A stretch of DNA of 64,000 bases. Origin: Proteiniphilum saccharofermentans. GTDB taxonomy: Bacteria; Bacteroidota; Bacteroidia; Bacteroidales; Dysgonomonadaceae. The position numbers and the translations under genes were made by a program. Under the pieces are notes generated by a model. It saw only the letters and a program-made list of their open reading frames with translations, did no database searches and was not told the DNA's origin. Shown in pieces: positions 35,321 to 44,533 of this stretch. Each line of letters starts with the position of its first letter. Position 1 is the stretch's first letter. The stretch is from positions 744,001-808,000 of the forward strand of contig NZ_LT605205.1 of NCBI RefSeq assembly GCF_900095135.1. The letters are read 5' to 3'.

Positions 35321-36292
35321 ATGGATTTTAGGACAATCATAAATATTCCCGTCTCGGATATACAGATTAATCACTCTTCCCGGATGATGCTTTTCGGTTC
35401 CTGCTTTTCTGAAAATATAGGCAGGAAGCTTCAGCAATCTAAATTTCGGGTGGATGTAAATCCTTTTGGTATTTTATACAATCCTTTTTCCATTTCTACA
35501 GCCATGCAAAGGTTACTGTCTACAAAACCTTTTTTGGAAGCTGACCTTATATTCAACAATGGGCTATATCATAGTTTGATGCATCATGGACAATTTTCGG
35601 CTCCCGACAAAGAGGTCTGTCTGCGGAATATTTCGGAACGGTTTGAAAGTGCTGTTTTGCAGATCAAACGGGCCAATCTTTTCCTGATTACTTTTGGCTC
35701 GGCCTATGTGTATCAGTGGAAGGAAAGCGGGGAAATTGCAGGTAACTGCCATAAATTACCCGCCCGCCTGTTCCACAGGTTCCGTTTATCGGTAGAAGAA
35801 ATTACGGAGGAGTGGGAAAAGCTGATTTCAATGCTTACAGCCATGCATCCGGACATCAAACTATTATTTACTGTGAGTCCTGTCCGTCACTGGAAAGAGG
35901 GTGCGCATGAAAATCAGATTAGCAAATCGATACTTCATCTGGCGATAGATAATTTAGTACAACTTTTTCCGGAGAACGTGCGTTATTTTCCTGCTTATGA
36001 AGTAATGATAGATGAGTTACGTGATTACAGGTTTTATGATGAAGATATGATACATCCTTCGTCCTTTGCCATTGATTATATCTGGCAGCTTTTCAGCAAT
36101 ACATTCTTTTCGAGTGAGACAATCGGGATAAATAAAGAATGGGAGCAGATCAGGAGGGCAATGGAGCATCGACCGCTTTATCCGGGAACGAAAGAGCATG
36201 AGGCATTTGTGAAGGATACGTTGAGGAAATTGGAGACTTTTAGCCGGAGATATCCTGAGATTTCGTGCGATGATATTGATCTGCCCAAGTGA
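35321..36292 (+). CDS. GSCFA domain-containing protein
   Basis: 323 residues of the GSCFA family, related to SGNH/GDSL esterases and named after its block I motif, here G-S-C-F-S-E at residues 26-31 with the likely nucleophile Ser27. Further family blocks are N-P-F-G-I-L-Y-N-P near 49, L-I-T-F-G-S-A-Y-V near 122, T-V-S-P-V-R-H near 187 and D-M-I-H-P-S near 242, where the Asp-x-x-His pair would complete the triad. No signal peptide is seen, so it is probably cytosolic. The substrate is unknown; deacylation of a glycan or other small ester is possible. It is followed by murF-alr. Confidence 0.88.
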   Translation: MDFRTIINIPVSDIQINHSSRMMLFGSCFSENIGRKLQQSKFRVDVNPFGILYNPFSISTAMQRLLSTKPFLEADLIFNNGLYHSLMHHGQFSAPDKEVCLRNISERFESAVLQIKRANLFLITFGSAYVYQWKESGEIAGNCHKLPARLFHRFRLSVEEITEEWEKLISMLTAMHPDIKLLFTVSPVRHWKEGAHENQISKSILHLAIDNLVQLFPENVRYFPAYEVMIDELRDYRFYDEDMIHPSSFAIDYIWQLFSNTFFSSETIGINKEWEQIRRAMEHRPLYPGTKEHEAFVKDTLRKLETFSRRYPEISCDDIDLPK

Positions 36293-36389
36293 AGAAGGTG
36301 GGAAGGTGATAATTGATAATTGAAAATTGAAAATTGAAAATGGACAAATTCATAATTCATAATTGGTAATTGGTAATTGATAATTAATT
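36293..36389 (+). repeat. array before murF-alr
   Basis: AATTGATAATTGAAAATTG, then repeated AAAATTG, CATAATTCATAATTGG and TAATTGGTAATTGATAATTAATT fill the gap right up to the ATG. It is one of the longest members and carries four different unit types in series. Confidence 0.65.
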
Positions 36390-38858
36390 ATGCAGTACAG
36401 TATTCAAGAGATAGGGACTATATTAGGTGTACCGGTCAATAAGGAGGGATCGGATAAAATATCGATTTTGCTTACCGACAGCCGTAAATTGGCATTGCCG
36501 GCTGAGACCCTTTTTTTTGCGTTGGAAACAAAAAATAATGATGCACATATTTTTATAGGTGAACTGTATGAAAAGGGTGTACGTAATTTTGTAGTATCTA
36601 AGACTTTCCCGGAATGGGCGGATTTTGGAGATGCCAATTTCCTGAAAGTGAAAAACAGTTTGTCGGCACTGCAGAAGATCGCAGCTTATCACAGAAAGAG
36701 ATTCAATATACCTGTCATTGGAATTACCGGTAGCAATGGGAAAACTATTGTAAAAGAATGGCTTTACCAGATACTGGAGAAAGATTACAATATTGTCCGT
36801 TCACCCAGGAGTTATAATTCCCAGATTGGTGTGCCTCTCTCGGTCTGGCAATTGGATGATGATTCGCAGTTGGGTATTTTTGAAGCGGGTATATCGCAGC
36901 CGGAAGAGATGGGCAAACTGGAGCCTGTTATCCGGCCTACTATTGGAGTATTGACAAAAATAGGGGAGGCGCATCAGGAAAATTTTGTCTCCTTGCAGCA
37001 GAAGATCATGGAGAAACTGGAACTTTTTGTCAACTGCGATGTGTTTATTTTTGATGAGGACAACCACCTGGTTGCCGAGTGTGTCGATCAGATGGTGCTT
37101 TCCCAGAAAACCTTTACCTGGTCCAGAAAAAGCAGGGATGCGCATTTGTATATATCTGCGGTGAAAAAGAAAGGGGAGAAGACGGTAATCAACTATTCAT
37201 TCCTGGATTTTGATGACTCCTTCACAATCCCTTTTACCGATGAGGCTTCAATTGAGAATGCCATCAGTTGTCTTGCCGTTGCACTTTACCTGCATATTTC
37301 ACCTACAGGTATCTCCTCCAGGATGGCTATTCTTGAACCTGTAGCTATGCGATTAGATGTCCGGAAAGGAAAAGAAAACTGCATTATTATAAATGACACC
37401 TATAACTCTGATATCAATTCCATTAAAATTGCACTTGATTTCCAACAACAGCGTAAGGTTGACCGGCATTTAAAGAAAACATTGATCCTTTCCGATATAC
37501 TTCAGGCGGGAATTCCTCCGGGATCCCTTTATAAAAAAGTGGCAGGAATGATAGAACAGAGTGGTGTAGAAAGAGTGATAGGCATAGGCCGGGATATCAC
37601 AACTCACCAGGATCTGTTTTCAACGCCGGAGAAATCTTTTTATTTGACAACAGATCAGTTTATCTCTTCCGGAGAGTGGAAAAATTTCGATCATGAGTTG
37701 ATTTTGCTGAAAGGTGCACGTAGGTACCATTTTGAACAGATTGGAGCTCTTATTGAGGAACGTATACACGAAACTCTGCTGGAGGTCGATCTGGATGCCG
37801 TAGTACATAATTTCAATTTTTATAAATCCCGCTTGTTATCAGATATAAAACTGGTCTGCATGGTAAAAGCGAACGGATATGGTGCGGGTGCTGTGGAGAT
37901 TGCCAAAACACTTCAATACCATCGTTGTGATTACCTGGCAGTGGCTGTAGCCGAAGAAGGAATACAACTCAGGAAGGAAGGGATTTCATTGCCATTGATA
38001 GTATTGAATCCTGAAGTGAACGGTTTCGAAGAGCTCTTTAACGCAGATTTGGAACCAGAAGTATACAATTTCCGTATTCTGGAGGCGTTCATTAAGGAGT
38101 CGGAACGAAGAGGCATCACAGATTATCCGATCCATTTGAAGATCGATACCGGAATGCATCGGTTGGGTTTTCTTCCGGAACAGATACCTGATATGTTATC
38201 CGTGCTCAAAAAACAAAAAGGATTGAAAGTGATATCTGTATTCTCACACTTATCTGCAAGCGAAAGCTGGCATTTTGATGATTTTACTCACCGGCAAATG
38301 GAGATATTCAGGAAGGCAGCAGAGGAAATAGAGCAAGCATTCAATTATCCCGTCTATAAGCATATACTCAACTCGGCTGGTATGGAACGTTTCTCTGATA
38401 CCAAATGGGATATGACCCGTCTTGGAATCGGACTATATGGTATCAGTGCTAGCGGTTTGCCGGGTCTTAAAAATGTCTGTACCCTGAAGACGACTATTCT
38501 ACAGATCAAACATATCTCCTCTAACGAGACTATAGGTTACGGAAGAAAAGAAAAACTGGAACGGGATGCACGCATCGCCACAATACGTTTTGGTTATGCA
38601 GATGGATTGGATCGGCAATTCGGCAACCGTAAAGGAAAGGTTCTGATTAACGGGCAATATGCACCTATTGTAGGGAATGTCTGCATGGATCTCTGCATGG
38701 TGGATGTGACCGGCATTAAAGCAGAGGAAGGTGACACGGTTATCCTGTTTGGTGAAAATCTATCGGTGATCGAGTTGGCTGAGAGTATCGGTACTATCCC
38801 CTATGAAATACTTACCTCTGTGTCTCCTCGTGTTAAACGTATTTACATAAAAGAATAG
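36390..38858 (+). CDS. bifunctional MurF / alanine racemase
   Basis: One 822-residue chain with two peptidoglycan enzymes. The N-terminal part (about 1-450) is UDP-N-acetylmuramoyl-tripeptide--D-alanyl-D-alanine ligase, with the ATP loop G-I-T-G-S-N-G-K-T at 111-119 and the Mur ligase segment E-A-G-I-S-Q-P near 170. The C-terminal part (about 458-822) is PLP alanine racemase, with its Lys at 493 (V-K-A-N-G-Y-G), H-L-K-I-D-T-G-M-H-R-L-G near 585 and the N-V-C-M-D-L-C-M-V-D segment. The racemase makes the D-alanine that the ligase needs after Ddl. This fusion is characteristic of Bacteroidetes. The stop is followed by a strong bidirectional terminator. Confidence 0.95.
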   Translation: MQYSIQEIGTILGVPVNKEGSDKISILLTDSRKLALPAETLFFALETKNNDAHIFIGELYEKGVRNFVVSKTFPEWADFGDANFLKVKNSLSALQKIAAYHRKRFNIPVIGITGSNGKTIVKEWLYQILEKDYNIVRSPRSYNSQIGVPLSVWQLDDDSQLGIFEAGISQPEEMGKLEPVIRPTIGVLTKIGEAHQENFVSLQQKIMEKLELFVNCDVFIFDEDNHLVAECVDQMVLSQKTFTWSRKSRDAHLYISAVKKKGEKTVINYSFLDFDDSFTIPFTDEASIENAISCLAVALYLHISPTGISSRMAILEPVAMRLDVRKGKENCIIINDTYNSDINSIKIALDFQQQRKVDRHLKKTLILSDILQAGIPPGSLYKKVAGMIEQSGVERVIGIGRDITTHQDLFSTPEKSFYLTTDQFISSGEWKNFDHELILLKGARRYHFEQIGALIEERIHETLLEVDLDAVVHNFNFYKSRLLSDIKLVCMVKANGYGAGAVEIAKTLQYHRCDYLAVAVAEEGIQLRKEGISLPLIVLNPEVNGFEELFNADLEPEVYNFRILEAFIKESERRGITDYPIHLKIDTGMHRLGFLPEQIPDMLSVLKKQKGLKVISVFSHLSASESWHFDDFTHRQMEIFRKAAEEIEQAFNYPVYKHILNSAGMERFSDTKWDMTRLGIGLYGISASGLPGLKNVCTLKTTILQIKHISSNETIGYGRKEKLERDARIATIRFGYADGLDRQFGNRKGKVLINGQYAPIVGNVCMDLCMVDVTGIKAEEGDTVILFGENLSVIELAESIGTIPYEILTSVSPRVKRIYIKE

Positions 38859-38900
38859 ATAAGATAATAGCTTTTAATCTTCGTGCATTTTTACTGGGCA

Positions 38901-38940
38901 TATAAAAAAATCCCGGCCAATTGGCCGGGATTTTTTTATA
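38901..38940. terminator. bidirectional terminator, 40-bp perfect palindrome
   Basis: TATAAAAAAA, TCCCGGCCAATTGGCCGGGA and TTTTTTTATA together read the same on both strands over 40 bases. The 8-bp GC-rich stem with an AATT loop has T7 on either strand. It ends the plus-strand murF-alr and the minus-strand ompA-like gene, which converge here. Confidence 0.88.
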
Positions 38941-38960
38941 CTATTTGTTGTGCCTTAATC

Positions 38961-40115
38961 TTACTCAACGAAGAAGATAGCAACACGGTTCCAGTCGTTT
39001 TCTGCATACGGCTGTTCGGTATCACCCTTCCAGTCAATAGAGATACGATCGCTGCTGATTCCGTGGTCGTTAGTCAAAGCATCGGCAACCGCTCTTGCAC
39101 GTTTTTCAGAAAGTGCAAAGTTGTATTCAGGAGTACCTGTTTGTCTGTCGGCATAAGCTACGATGTTAACTTTCGCATTCGGGTTAGCTTTCATGTATTC
39201 AGCAGTATTGTGAACACTGATTTGCTGACCTCTGTCGATCTTCGCGGAATTGATGCGGAAGAATACTACGTTAGGAACGTATACAGCTTCTTCAACAACA
39301 GTCGGTTGAACTTCAGGACATTCCGGGCAAGATTCCGGTCTCAGTCTCAGTTCTTCGTTTTCAGCACGCAGTCTGTTGATCTGGCTGTTCAAGTCGTTGA
39401 TCAGGTTGTAATCCATCAGTTCGGCAGGAGTGAAATCCTGTTTTCCTCCAAGACCGAATTTGATACCTGCAGTACCGGTGAACATGCTGTCATATTCATA
39501 ATCTCCGGCTGCTCCGCTCTTATCAAAGGATTCCTGCATTACTCTCCATCCCAGTTCGAGGAAGAGGGCTACGCTCTTGGAAAGTTGGAAATTGTTGATC
39601 AAACCCACATTGTAGGTCAATGTCTGATTCTGGTGTTTGAACAGATCGCCGTCAGGATTGGGTTTTTTCCAGTCGTCCAGTCCGTACATGTAACCGATAC
39701 CAAGATAAGGAACCAGGCTGTAAACCCTGTCAGGATTGTAGCTGCCCCATGCATTGGTAACGTTGTACATCAGGTCTAAATGACCGCCTAGCCAGTTTTG
39801 TTCATCAGGAACAGGAGCACCTGCTACGTGCTTGATAAGGCCACCGTCAATTACCACACGAGCACCCCAGTTAGGAGAGTTCCAGCGTCCGATTTCAAGT
39901 TGTCCCATCCATCCCAGACGATCACCGAAGTTCGCATCGGCATCATTTTCGCCTTTAGTCATGTAGAGGTTGGTTCCACCGCCAAGACCAATATACCAAT
40001 TATCACTTGCTTTGTTTTTCAGATACACTGTACCGTGAGAAACGTTTTGTACTTCTTGTGCACTTATGCTGAAAGCAACAAGAGCAGAAAATAAAAGTAA
40101 ACCAAACTTTTTCAT
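38961..40115 (-). CDS. OmpA family major outer-membrane protein
   Basis: 384 residues: signal peptide (about 1-19, ending S-I-S-A), an eight-stranded-type beta-barrel (to about 215), a heptad-like linker (L-N-S-Q-I-N-R-L-R-A-E-N-E-E-L) with a Cys pair (S-C-P-E-C-P), and a C-terminal OmpA peptidoglycan-binding domain (about 270-384, V-V-F-F-R-I-N-S-A-K-I, N-F-A-L-S-E-K-R-A-R-A-V-A-D-A-L). This is the architecture of the Porphyromonas Pgm6/7 porin-like proteins, which link outer membrane to cell wall. It has a long leader with a 5' stem-loop. Probably strongly expressed. Confidence 0.93.
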   Translation of the reverse strand: MKKFGLLLFSALVAFSISAQEVQNVSHGTVYLKNKASDNWYIGLGGGTNLYMTKGENDADANFGDRLGWMGQLEIGRWNSPNWGARVVIDGGLIKHVAGAPVPDEQNWLGGHLDLMYNVTNAWGSYNPDRVYSLVPYLGIGYMYGLDDWKKPNPDGDLFKHQNQTLTYNVGLINNFQLSKSVALFLELGWRVMQESFDKSGAAGDYEYDSMFTGTAGIKFGLGGKQDFTPAELMDYNLINDLNSQINRLRAENEELRLRPESCPECPEVQPTVVEEAVYVPNVVFFRINSAKIDRGQQISVHNTAEYMKANPNAKVNIVAYADRQTGTPEYNFALSEKRARAVADALTNDHGISSDRISIDWKGDTEQPYAENDWNRVAIFFVE

Positions 40116-40249
40116 AAATTTAAATTCTAATTAAACATTTTATTACAATAACTCGATATTATTTCCGTCGTCCATCAACATGTGTATTATACACTCAGCG
40201 CAATTTTCATTGCTTTCATGTATAACATCTCCATTGAAATAATGTTCAT

Positions 40250-40273
40250 CGAAGTATATTCATTCTTACTTCG
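40250..40273 (-). promoter_or_regulatory. 5' stem-loop of the ompA-like mRNA
   Basis: CGAAGTA (40250-40256) pairs with TACTTCG (40267-40273) around a 10-base loop. It sits right where the transcript from the -7 box at 40279-40286 should begin, so the mRNA would start with a hairpin. Confidence 0.45.
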
Positions 40274-40278
40274 GATCA

Positions 40279-40286
40279 CAAATATA
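40279..40286 (-). promoter_or_regulatory. -7 box of the ompA-like gene
   Basis: TATATTTG on the minus strand is an exact TAnnTTTG. A TTGGAC lies 22 bases further upstream. The predicted leader is about 155 bases long. Confidence 0.5.
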
Positions 40287-40397
40287 AAACTTAATTTTTA
40301 CATATGTCCAATTTTGTGTAAAAAATCACCAAAAAACATGATGATGAGGGCATTTTAAGCCATTTTTTTACTTTTTCCGCTGATAAAAAGGCCTAAA

Positions 40398-41258
40398 TTA
40401 GCCAAGGTAAGTTTTTAATAACTTGCTCCTGGAGTCTTGTCTGAGTCTGCGTATGGCTTTCTCTTTGATCTGGCGGACACGTTCACGCGTCAACTGGAAT
40501 TTATCACCGATCTCTTCAAGAGTCATTTCCTGGCATCCTATACCGAAAAACATTTTAATTATATCGCTTTCTCTTTCGGTTAGTGTGGAGAGTGCCCTGT
40601 CGATCTCCTTCTGGAGAGATTCATTAATTAGTGTACGGTCAGCAACAGGAGCGTCATCGTTCACCAGGACATCCAACAAGCTATTGTCTTCTCCTTCCAC
40701 AAAAGGAGCGTCCATAGAAATATGGCGGCCTGACACTTTTAGTGAATCCGTCACTTTTTCCACAGACAGATCCAGTTCGTGAGCCAATTCTTCTGCAGAA
40801 GGCCTCCGTTCATTCTCCTGTTCAAACTTCTGGAAAGCCTTGCTGATTTTATTGAGTGATCCCACCTGGTTCAACGGTAATCTGACAATTCTGGACTGCT
40901 CGGCTAAAGCTTGCAGAATCGATTGACGAATCCACCAAACGGCATAACTGATAAATTTAAACCCCCTGGTTTCATCGAATTTCTCGGCAGCTTTTATCAG
41001 ACCCAGGTTCCCCTCATTGATCAGGTCAGGTAAGCTCAATCCCTGGTTCTGGTATTGCTTCGCTACCGATACCACAAAACGGAGATTGGCCCTGGTGAGT
41101 TTTTCCAGTGCCTGACGATCACCCCTTTTGATGGCTTGTGCCAACTCGACCTCCTCCTCCACAGTGATCAGATCTTCACGACCGATTTCCTGGAGGTATT
41201 TGTCCAAAGAAGCACTTTCCCGGTTTGTGATTGATTTTGTAATCTTTAATTGTCTCAT
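40398..41258 (-). CDS. rpoD: primary sigma factor RpoD (sigma-70 group 1, Bacteroidetes type)
   Basis: Housekeeping sigma factor that directs RNA polymerase to the TTTG/TAnnTTTG promoters seen across this window. 286 residues: region 1.1 is missing, as usual in this phylum. Region 1.2 is [10 protein letters not shown] near 18, and region 2 holds the core-binding [10 protein letters not shown] and the -10 reading [10 protein letters not shown] segment. Regions 3 and 4 follow, ending in the helix-turn-helix [19 protein letters not shown]. Monocistronic, with its own -7 box at 41307. Confidence 0.96.
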   Translation of the reverse strand: MRQLKITKSITNRESASLDKYLQEIGREDLITVEEEVELAQAIKRGDRQALEKLTRANLRFVVSVAKQYQNQGLSLPDLINEGNLGLIKAAEKFDETRGFKFISYAVWWIRQSILQALAEQSRIVRLPLNQVGSLNKISKAFQKFEQENERRPSAEELAHELDLSVEKVTDSLKVSGRHISMDAPFVEGEDNSLLDVLVNDDAPVADRTLINESLQKEIDRALSTLTERESDIIKMFFGIGCQEMTLEEIGDKFQLTRERVRQIKEKAIRRLRQDSRSKLLKTYLG

Positions 41259-41306
41259 TTATGCTTAATCCTTCTAAGTTATCTTATGATTCATCATTTG
41301 GGGGTG

Positions 41307-41314
41307 CAAAAGTA
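41307..41314 (-). promoter_or_regulatory. -7 box of rpoD
   Basis: TACTTTTG on the minus strand, about 49 bases before the ATG; followed by GCACCCCC. No -33 TTG at the standard distance. Confidence 0.5.
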
Positions 41315-41362
41315 CAAAATATTTCTGATAGTGAAATAAAAGCCCTGTCAATAAACCATAAC

Positions 41363-41393
41363 AAAGGAATTTGGGATGAAACCCAATTCCTTT
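41363..41393 (-). terminator. terminator of htrA
   Basis: AAAGGAATTTGGG (41363-41375) pairs with CCCAATTCCTTT (41382-41393) around ATGAAA, with one bulged T. It lies between the htrA stop (41462) and the rpoD -7 box and separates the two transcripts. Confidence 0.55.
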
Positions 41394-41461
41394 GCTATAA
41401 AACACGAATCACTACTTTTTTGTTACTTAAAAAGTTGAGATTAACCTTTATTAACCGGATA

Positions 41462-43027
41462 TCATCGACTGCTTGTCAAATCGATGGCAATATATTGCGT
41501 TCTTCCGTTTGGATAAAAACCTGCAATCAACAGCACTTTATCCTGACTGTTGTTAGCAGCCGATACAATATTAGCCACGTCACTTTCGCTATTGACCGGA
41601 GTATTATTTATCCTCATAATGATGAAGCCTTTGTTAATTCCTTCTTTTCTGAAAAGTCCGTTACTTTTTACACTTTCTACTTCGATACCGCTTGAAATGC
41701 CTAAAGCCCTTTTCCTTTCATCCGGTATTTGTTTGAATGTGGCACCTAAAGTGTTCAAGGCGTTTGTACCGCGTGTTATTTCGGTGCTGCCTTCGTTGTT
41801 CGTCAGTTCAACATTGAATGAGTGGCTGTTGCCGTTGCGGTCGACCGTAACGCTGATCTTGTCCCCCGGACGGTATCTGTTCAACTGGCTTTGTAGTTCG
41901 GCGAAATTGCGGATAGGTACATTGTTGATGGCGTTGATCACATCTCCCTTTTGGATACCTGCTGCTTTGGCCGCGCTTCGGTCGCTGAAATCTTCTACCA
42001 GTACGCCTTTGATTTGTGACAGTTCCCGTGCTTTTTGGGGATCCTGACGCCCGATGATCTCTATATTGGGTGCCTGGATTCCCAGCAGTGCGCGCTGTAC
42101 GGTGCCGTATTCCTTCAGGTCTGCAGCTATTTTGCCGGCAATGGAAATAGGCACGGCGAAAGCATACCCTGCAAAATTGCCCGTCTGTGAATAAATGGCA
42201 GTATTGATACCTACCAACTCTCCGCGTGTATTGACCAGTGCACCACCACTATTCCCGGGGTTGACCGCGGCATCTATTTGGATGAAGGATTGGATACCTA
42301 ATCCGCCTCCCATCACATTACCTCTGTTCTTGGCGCTCACAATCCCGGCGGTGACCGTAGAGGTGAGGTTGAACGGATTACCTACCGCCAAAACCCATTC
42401 CCCTACTTTTAACGCGTCAGAGTTTCCGAAAGTGAGATAAGGAAAATCATCCCCATCAATCTTCAGTAAGGCGATATCACTCATACGGTCAGTACCGACT
42501 ACCTTAGCTTTGAATTCCCGGTTGTCATTCAGGGTGACGGAGACCTCATTTGCTTTATCCACTACGTGATTATTCGTGATGATATATCCGTCTTTGGAAA
42601 TGATCACTCCGGAACCGTAACCTACCTGTTCACGTGGTTGAGAAGGCATGCGGTCGCCAAACCCGAAGAAAAAATCAAACGGATTGATGTATTGTTGCTG
42701 GCTAATTGTTGTTGTTTTCACGTGTACTACTCCATCGACCGACTTGGCAGCTGCTTCGGTAAAATCGGGATATCCATCCGATGTGGTGAGATTGGTGAGC
42801 ACTACATTTTTGTCTTGTTCAAAAGAGTCGGCATAAGCACGTACTTCTTCGGAAATCCTGCTCCCTGGTAAATCGGAGAATGAACTGCTCCCGTTGTTTC
42901 TGTTTATTACATTGTAACCCAATAAAGTGACAACTGAACTTAAAATTGCCACTAATACGATAATGAATACGTTTTTACTATTTCCTGTGTTCATATTCTT
43001 TGTGTGTTGATGTTTATTATTATTCAT
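41462..43027 (-). CDS. HtrA/DegP-like periplasmic serine protease
   Basis: Envelope quality-control protease of the Do family. 521 residues: an N-terminal hydrophobic signal/anchor (about 18-42, V-F-I-I-V-L-V-A-I-L), a trypsin-like domain with His154 (N-N-H-V-V), Asp184 (S-D-I-A-L-L-K-I) and Ser260 (G-N-S-G-G-A-L-V), and two PDZ domains (about 310-405 and 425-515). The triad is complete and total length fits two-PDZ DegP/DegQ proteins. Monocistronic; promoter at 43107. The upstream gap 43028-43328 holds only this promoter and nothing gene-like. Confidence 0.94.
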   Translation of the reverse strand: MNNNKHQHTKNMNTGNSKNVFIIVLVAILSSVVTLLGYNVINRNNGSSSFSDLPGSRISEEVRAYADSFEQDKNVVLTNLTTSDGYPDFTEAAAKSVDGVVHVKTTTISQQQYINPFDFFFGFGDRMPSQPREQVGYGSGVIISKDGYIITNNHVVDKANEVSVTLNDNREFKAKVVGTDRMSDIALLKIDGDDFPYLTFGNSDALKVGEWVLAVGNPFNLTSTVTAGIVSAKNRGNVMGGGLGIQSFIQIDAAVNPGNSGGALVNTRGELVGINTAIYSQTGNFAGYAFAVPISIAGKIAADLKEYGTVQRALLGIQAPNIEIIGRQDPQKARELSQIKGVLVEDFSDRSAAKAAGIQKGDVINAINNVPIRNFAELQSQLNRYRPGDKISVTVDRNGNSHSFNVELTNNEGSTEITRGTNALNTLGATFKQIPDERKRALGISSGIEVESVKSNGLFRKEGINKGFIIMRINNTPVNSESDVANIVSAANNSQDKVLLIAGFYPNGRTQYIAIDLTSSR

Positions 43028-43106
43028 ACCAATACAATAATATAGAGAAGGTCGAGAGGCAAGCTAAACTTGTTTTGGGCTTACCCGAGGTCGCACCTAT
43101 ATCCTG

Positions 43107-43114
43107 CAAATATA
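43107..43114 (-). promoter_or_regulatory. -7 box of htrA
   Basis: TATATTTG on the minus strand, about 80 bases before the ATG at 43027. A TTTG lies only three bases upstream, too close to be the -33 element. No sigma-E-like box was recognised. Confidence 0.45.
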
Positions 43115-43328
43115 TGACAAATAACATGCAGAATTTTTAGCTGCAGACCGGCTTTTTAACACTTTTAACGCAAACAAAGAGTGATTAACCCGATTTAACC
43201 CTATCGGTTTCATTCAGAGCAGCTTTTGCCTGACAGATTGACGGGTTTCCCTCTCTTTGCCTTATATGATACCTGTTTATTTTGATTTGCCTTCCCTCTT
43301 TCTGTTACTCCTGTCAGTTGCTCTTGCA

Positions 43329-44507
43329 TTATCCTCTTGCCCTGTTCCGCTTGATGGCATATCTCCTGAATCGGGTGTTATTAAGAGGTTGAAAAATATC
43401 GTAAAAGAAGAGATTGAGATGGTATTTCCCTGCATTGAAGAGACGGCTGTTAAGGGTGGTTACTCTCCATTGAACCACATATCTGATCACAAAAAATAAT
43501 AAGGCCGAAGCTGTCAGTATGTGGTTACCGGCTACTATCCCCAATGCAATAGTGCCAATTAATGAGATATAGAAGAGATATTTGGAGAATGTTTCCAGGC
43601 TAAATATACGGAACGAGAATCCTTTGTAGTACTGTTTCGAATAGAGATACCGGGACTTTAAAGTACGCCATTCCGAGAAATGATGCACACTGCCGGTTTC
43701 AGTCAGGCCCTGTTGGGAAAGTACTACGCCTGTCTTTTTTTTCGGGGCGATCCTGTTGATATATATGTCGTCTTCTCCTCCCTCCAGGTTTAATACCGGA
43801 GAGAAACCCTTATTTTTGAAGAAAAGTTCTTTTTTATAAGCCAGATTGCGCCCAATTCCCATAAAAGGTTTTCTCAATATGGCCATTGATAGGAATTTCA
43901 AATGATGGATGAGATTATCATATAGCATAAACCCCCGTAGGCCTGTCTTCTTGGGAATCTCCAGCCGGCTAAAACCCAGGATCACCTCTTTTCCCTGCGT
44001 GAATTCTTTTCCGAATTCTCTGATCCAATGTTTAGAAGATGGTTTGCAATAGGCTTCGGTGAATAGGAGGAAATCGTACTTTGCTGCTTTAATTCCCAGT
44101 GTGAGTGCCAGTTTCTTTTCATTGATGCCACCGTCGGCTTCTGCCGGCACATAAGTATGGTAAAGATGGGGATATTTTAGTTCAGCGGCTTTCAATACCA
44201 TGTCGGTGTCATCTGTCGATCCACTGTTTACGACAATCACTTCAAAGTTCGGATAGTCCTGTTCCAGTATGGACGGCAGGTTTCGTCCCAGTTCTTCGGC
44301 GTTGTTCTTCGAGGTGACAATGACCGAGATGGCAGGGAGTGCTTCATCAGGAATGGAAAGTTCACCTTTTTTTTTCTGGTAGCTGTAAGGGCGCCTGTAA
44401 ATGAAAAGCCAAAAAAAGAGTTGTATCAGGAAGCAAAGCAGCAATATGCCTCCCAGTATCCATTCCGTCAGGGTGAATTGGTTGAATAATGAATTGAGAA
44501 GATCCAT
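43329..44507 (-). CDS. GT2-family membrane glycosyltransferase
   Basis: About 392 residues. One N-terminal membrane helix (about 12-34), a GT-A domain (about 50-280) with V-I-V-T-S-K-N-N-A-E, V-V-N-S-G-S-T-D-D-T and E-G-G-E-D-D-I-Y-I-N-R, and two to three membrane segments at the C-terminus. The sugar donor and acceptor are unknown; the layout fits polymer or lipid-linked glycan synthesis. An ATG at 44528 would add seven residues; the ATG at 44507 is preferred because the helix then starts at the usual distance. It follows lysA closely. Confidence 0.88.
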   Translation of the reverse strand: MDLLNSLFNQFTLTEWILGGILLLCFLIQLFFWLFIYRRPYSYQKKKGELSIPDEALPAISVIVTSKNNAEELGRNLPSILEQDYPNFEVIVVNSGSTDDTDMVLKAAELKYPHLYHTYVPAEADGGINEKKLALTLGIKAAKYDFLLFTEAYCKPSSKHWIREFGKEFTQGKEVILGFSRLEIPKKTGLRGFMLYDNLIHHLKFLSMAILRKPFMGIGRNLAYKKELFFKNKGFSPVLNLEGGEDDIYINRIAPKKKTGVVLSQQGLTETGSVHHFSEWRTLKSRYLYSKQYYKGFSFRIFSLETFSKYLFYISLIGTIALGIVAGNHILTASALLFFVIRYVVQWRVTTLNSRLFNAGKYHLNLFFYDIFQPLNNTRFRRYAIKRNRARG

Positions 44508-44533
44508 CTTTTGTGTTCCTGAAAGCATATCAT

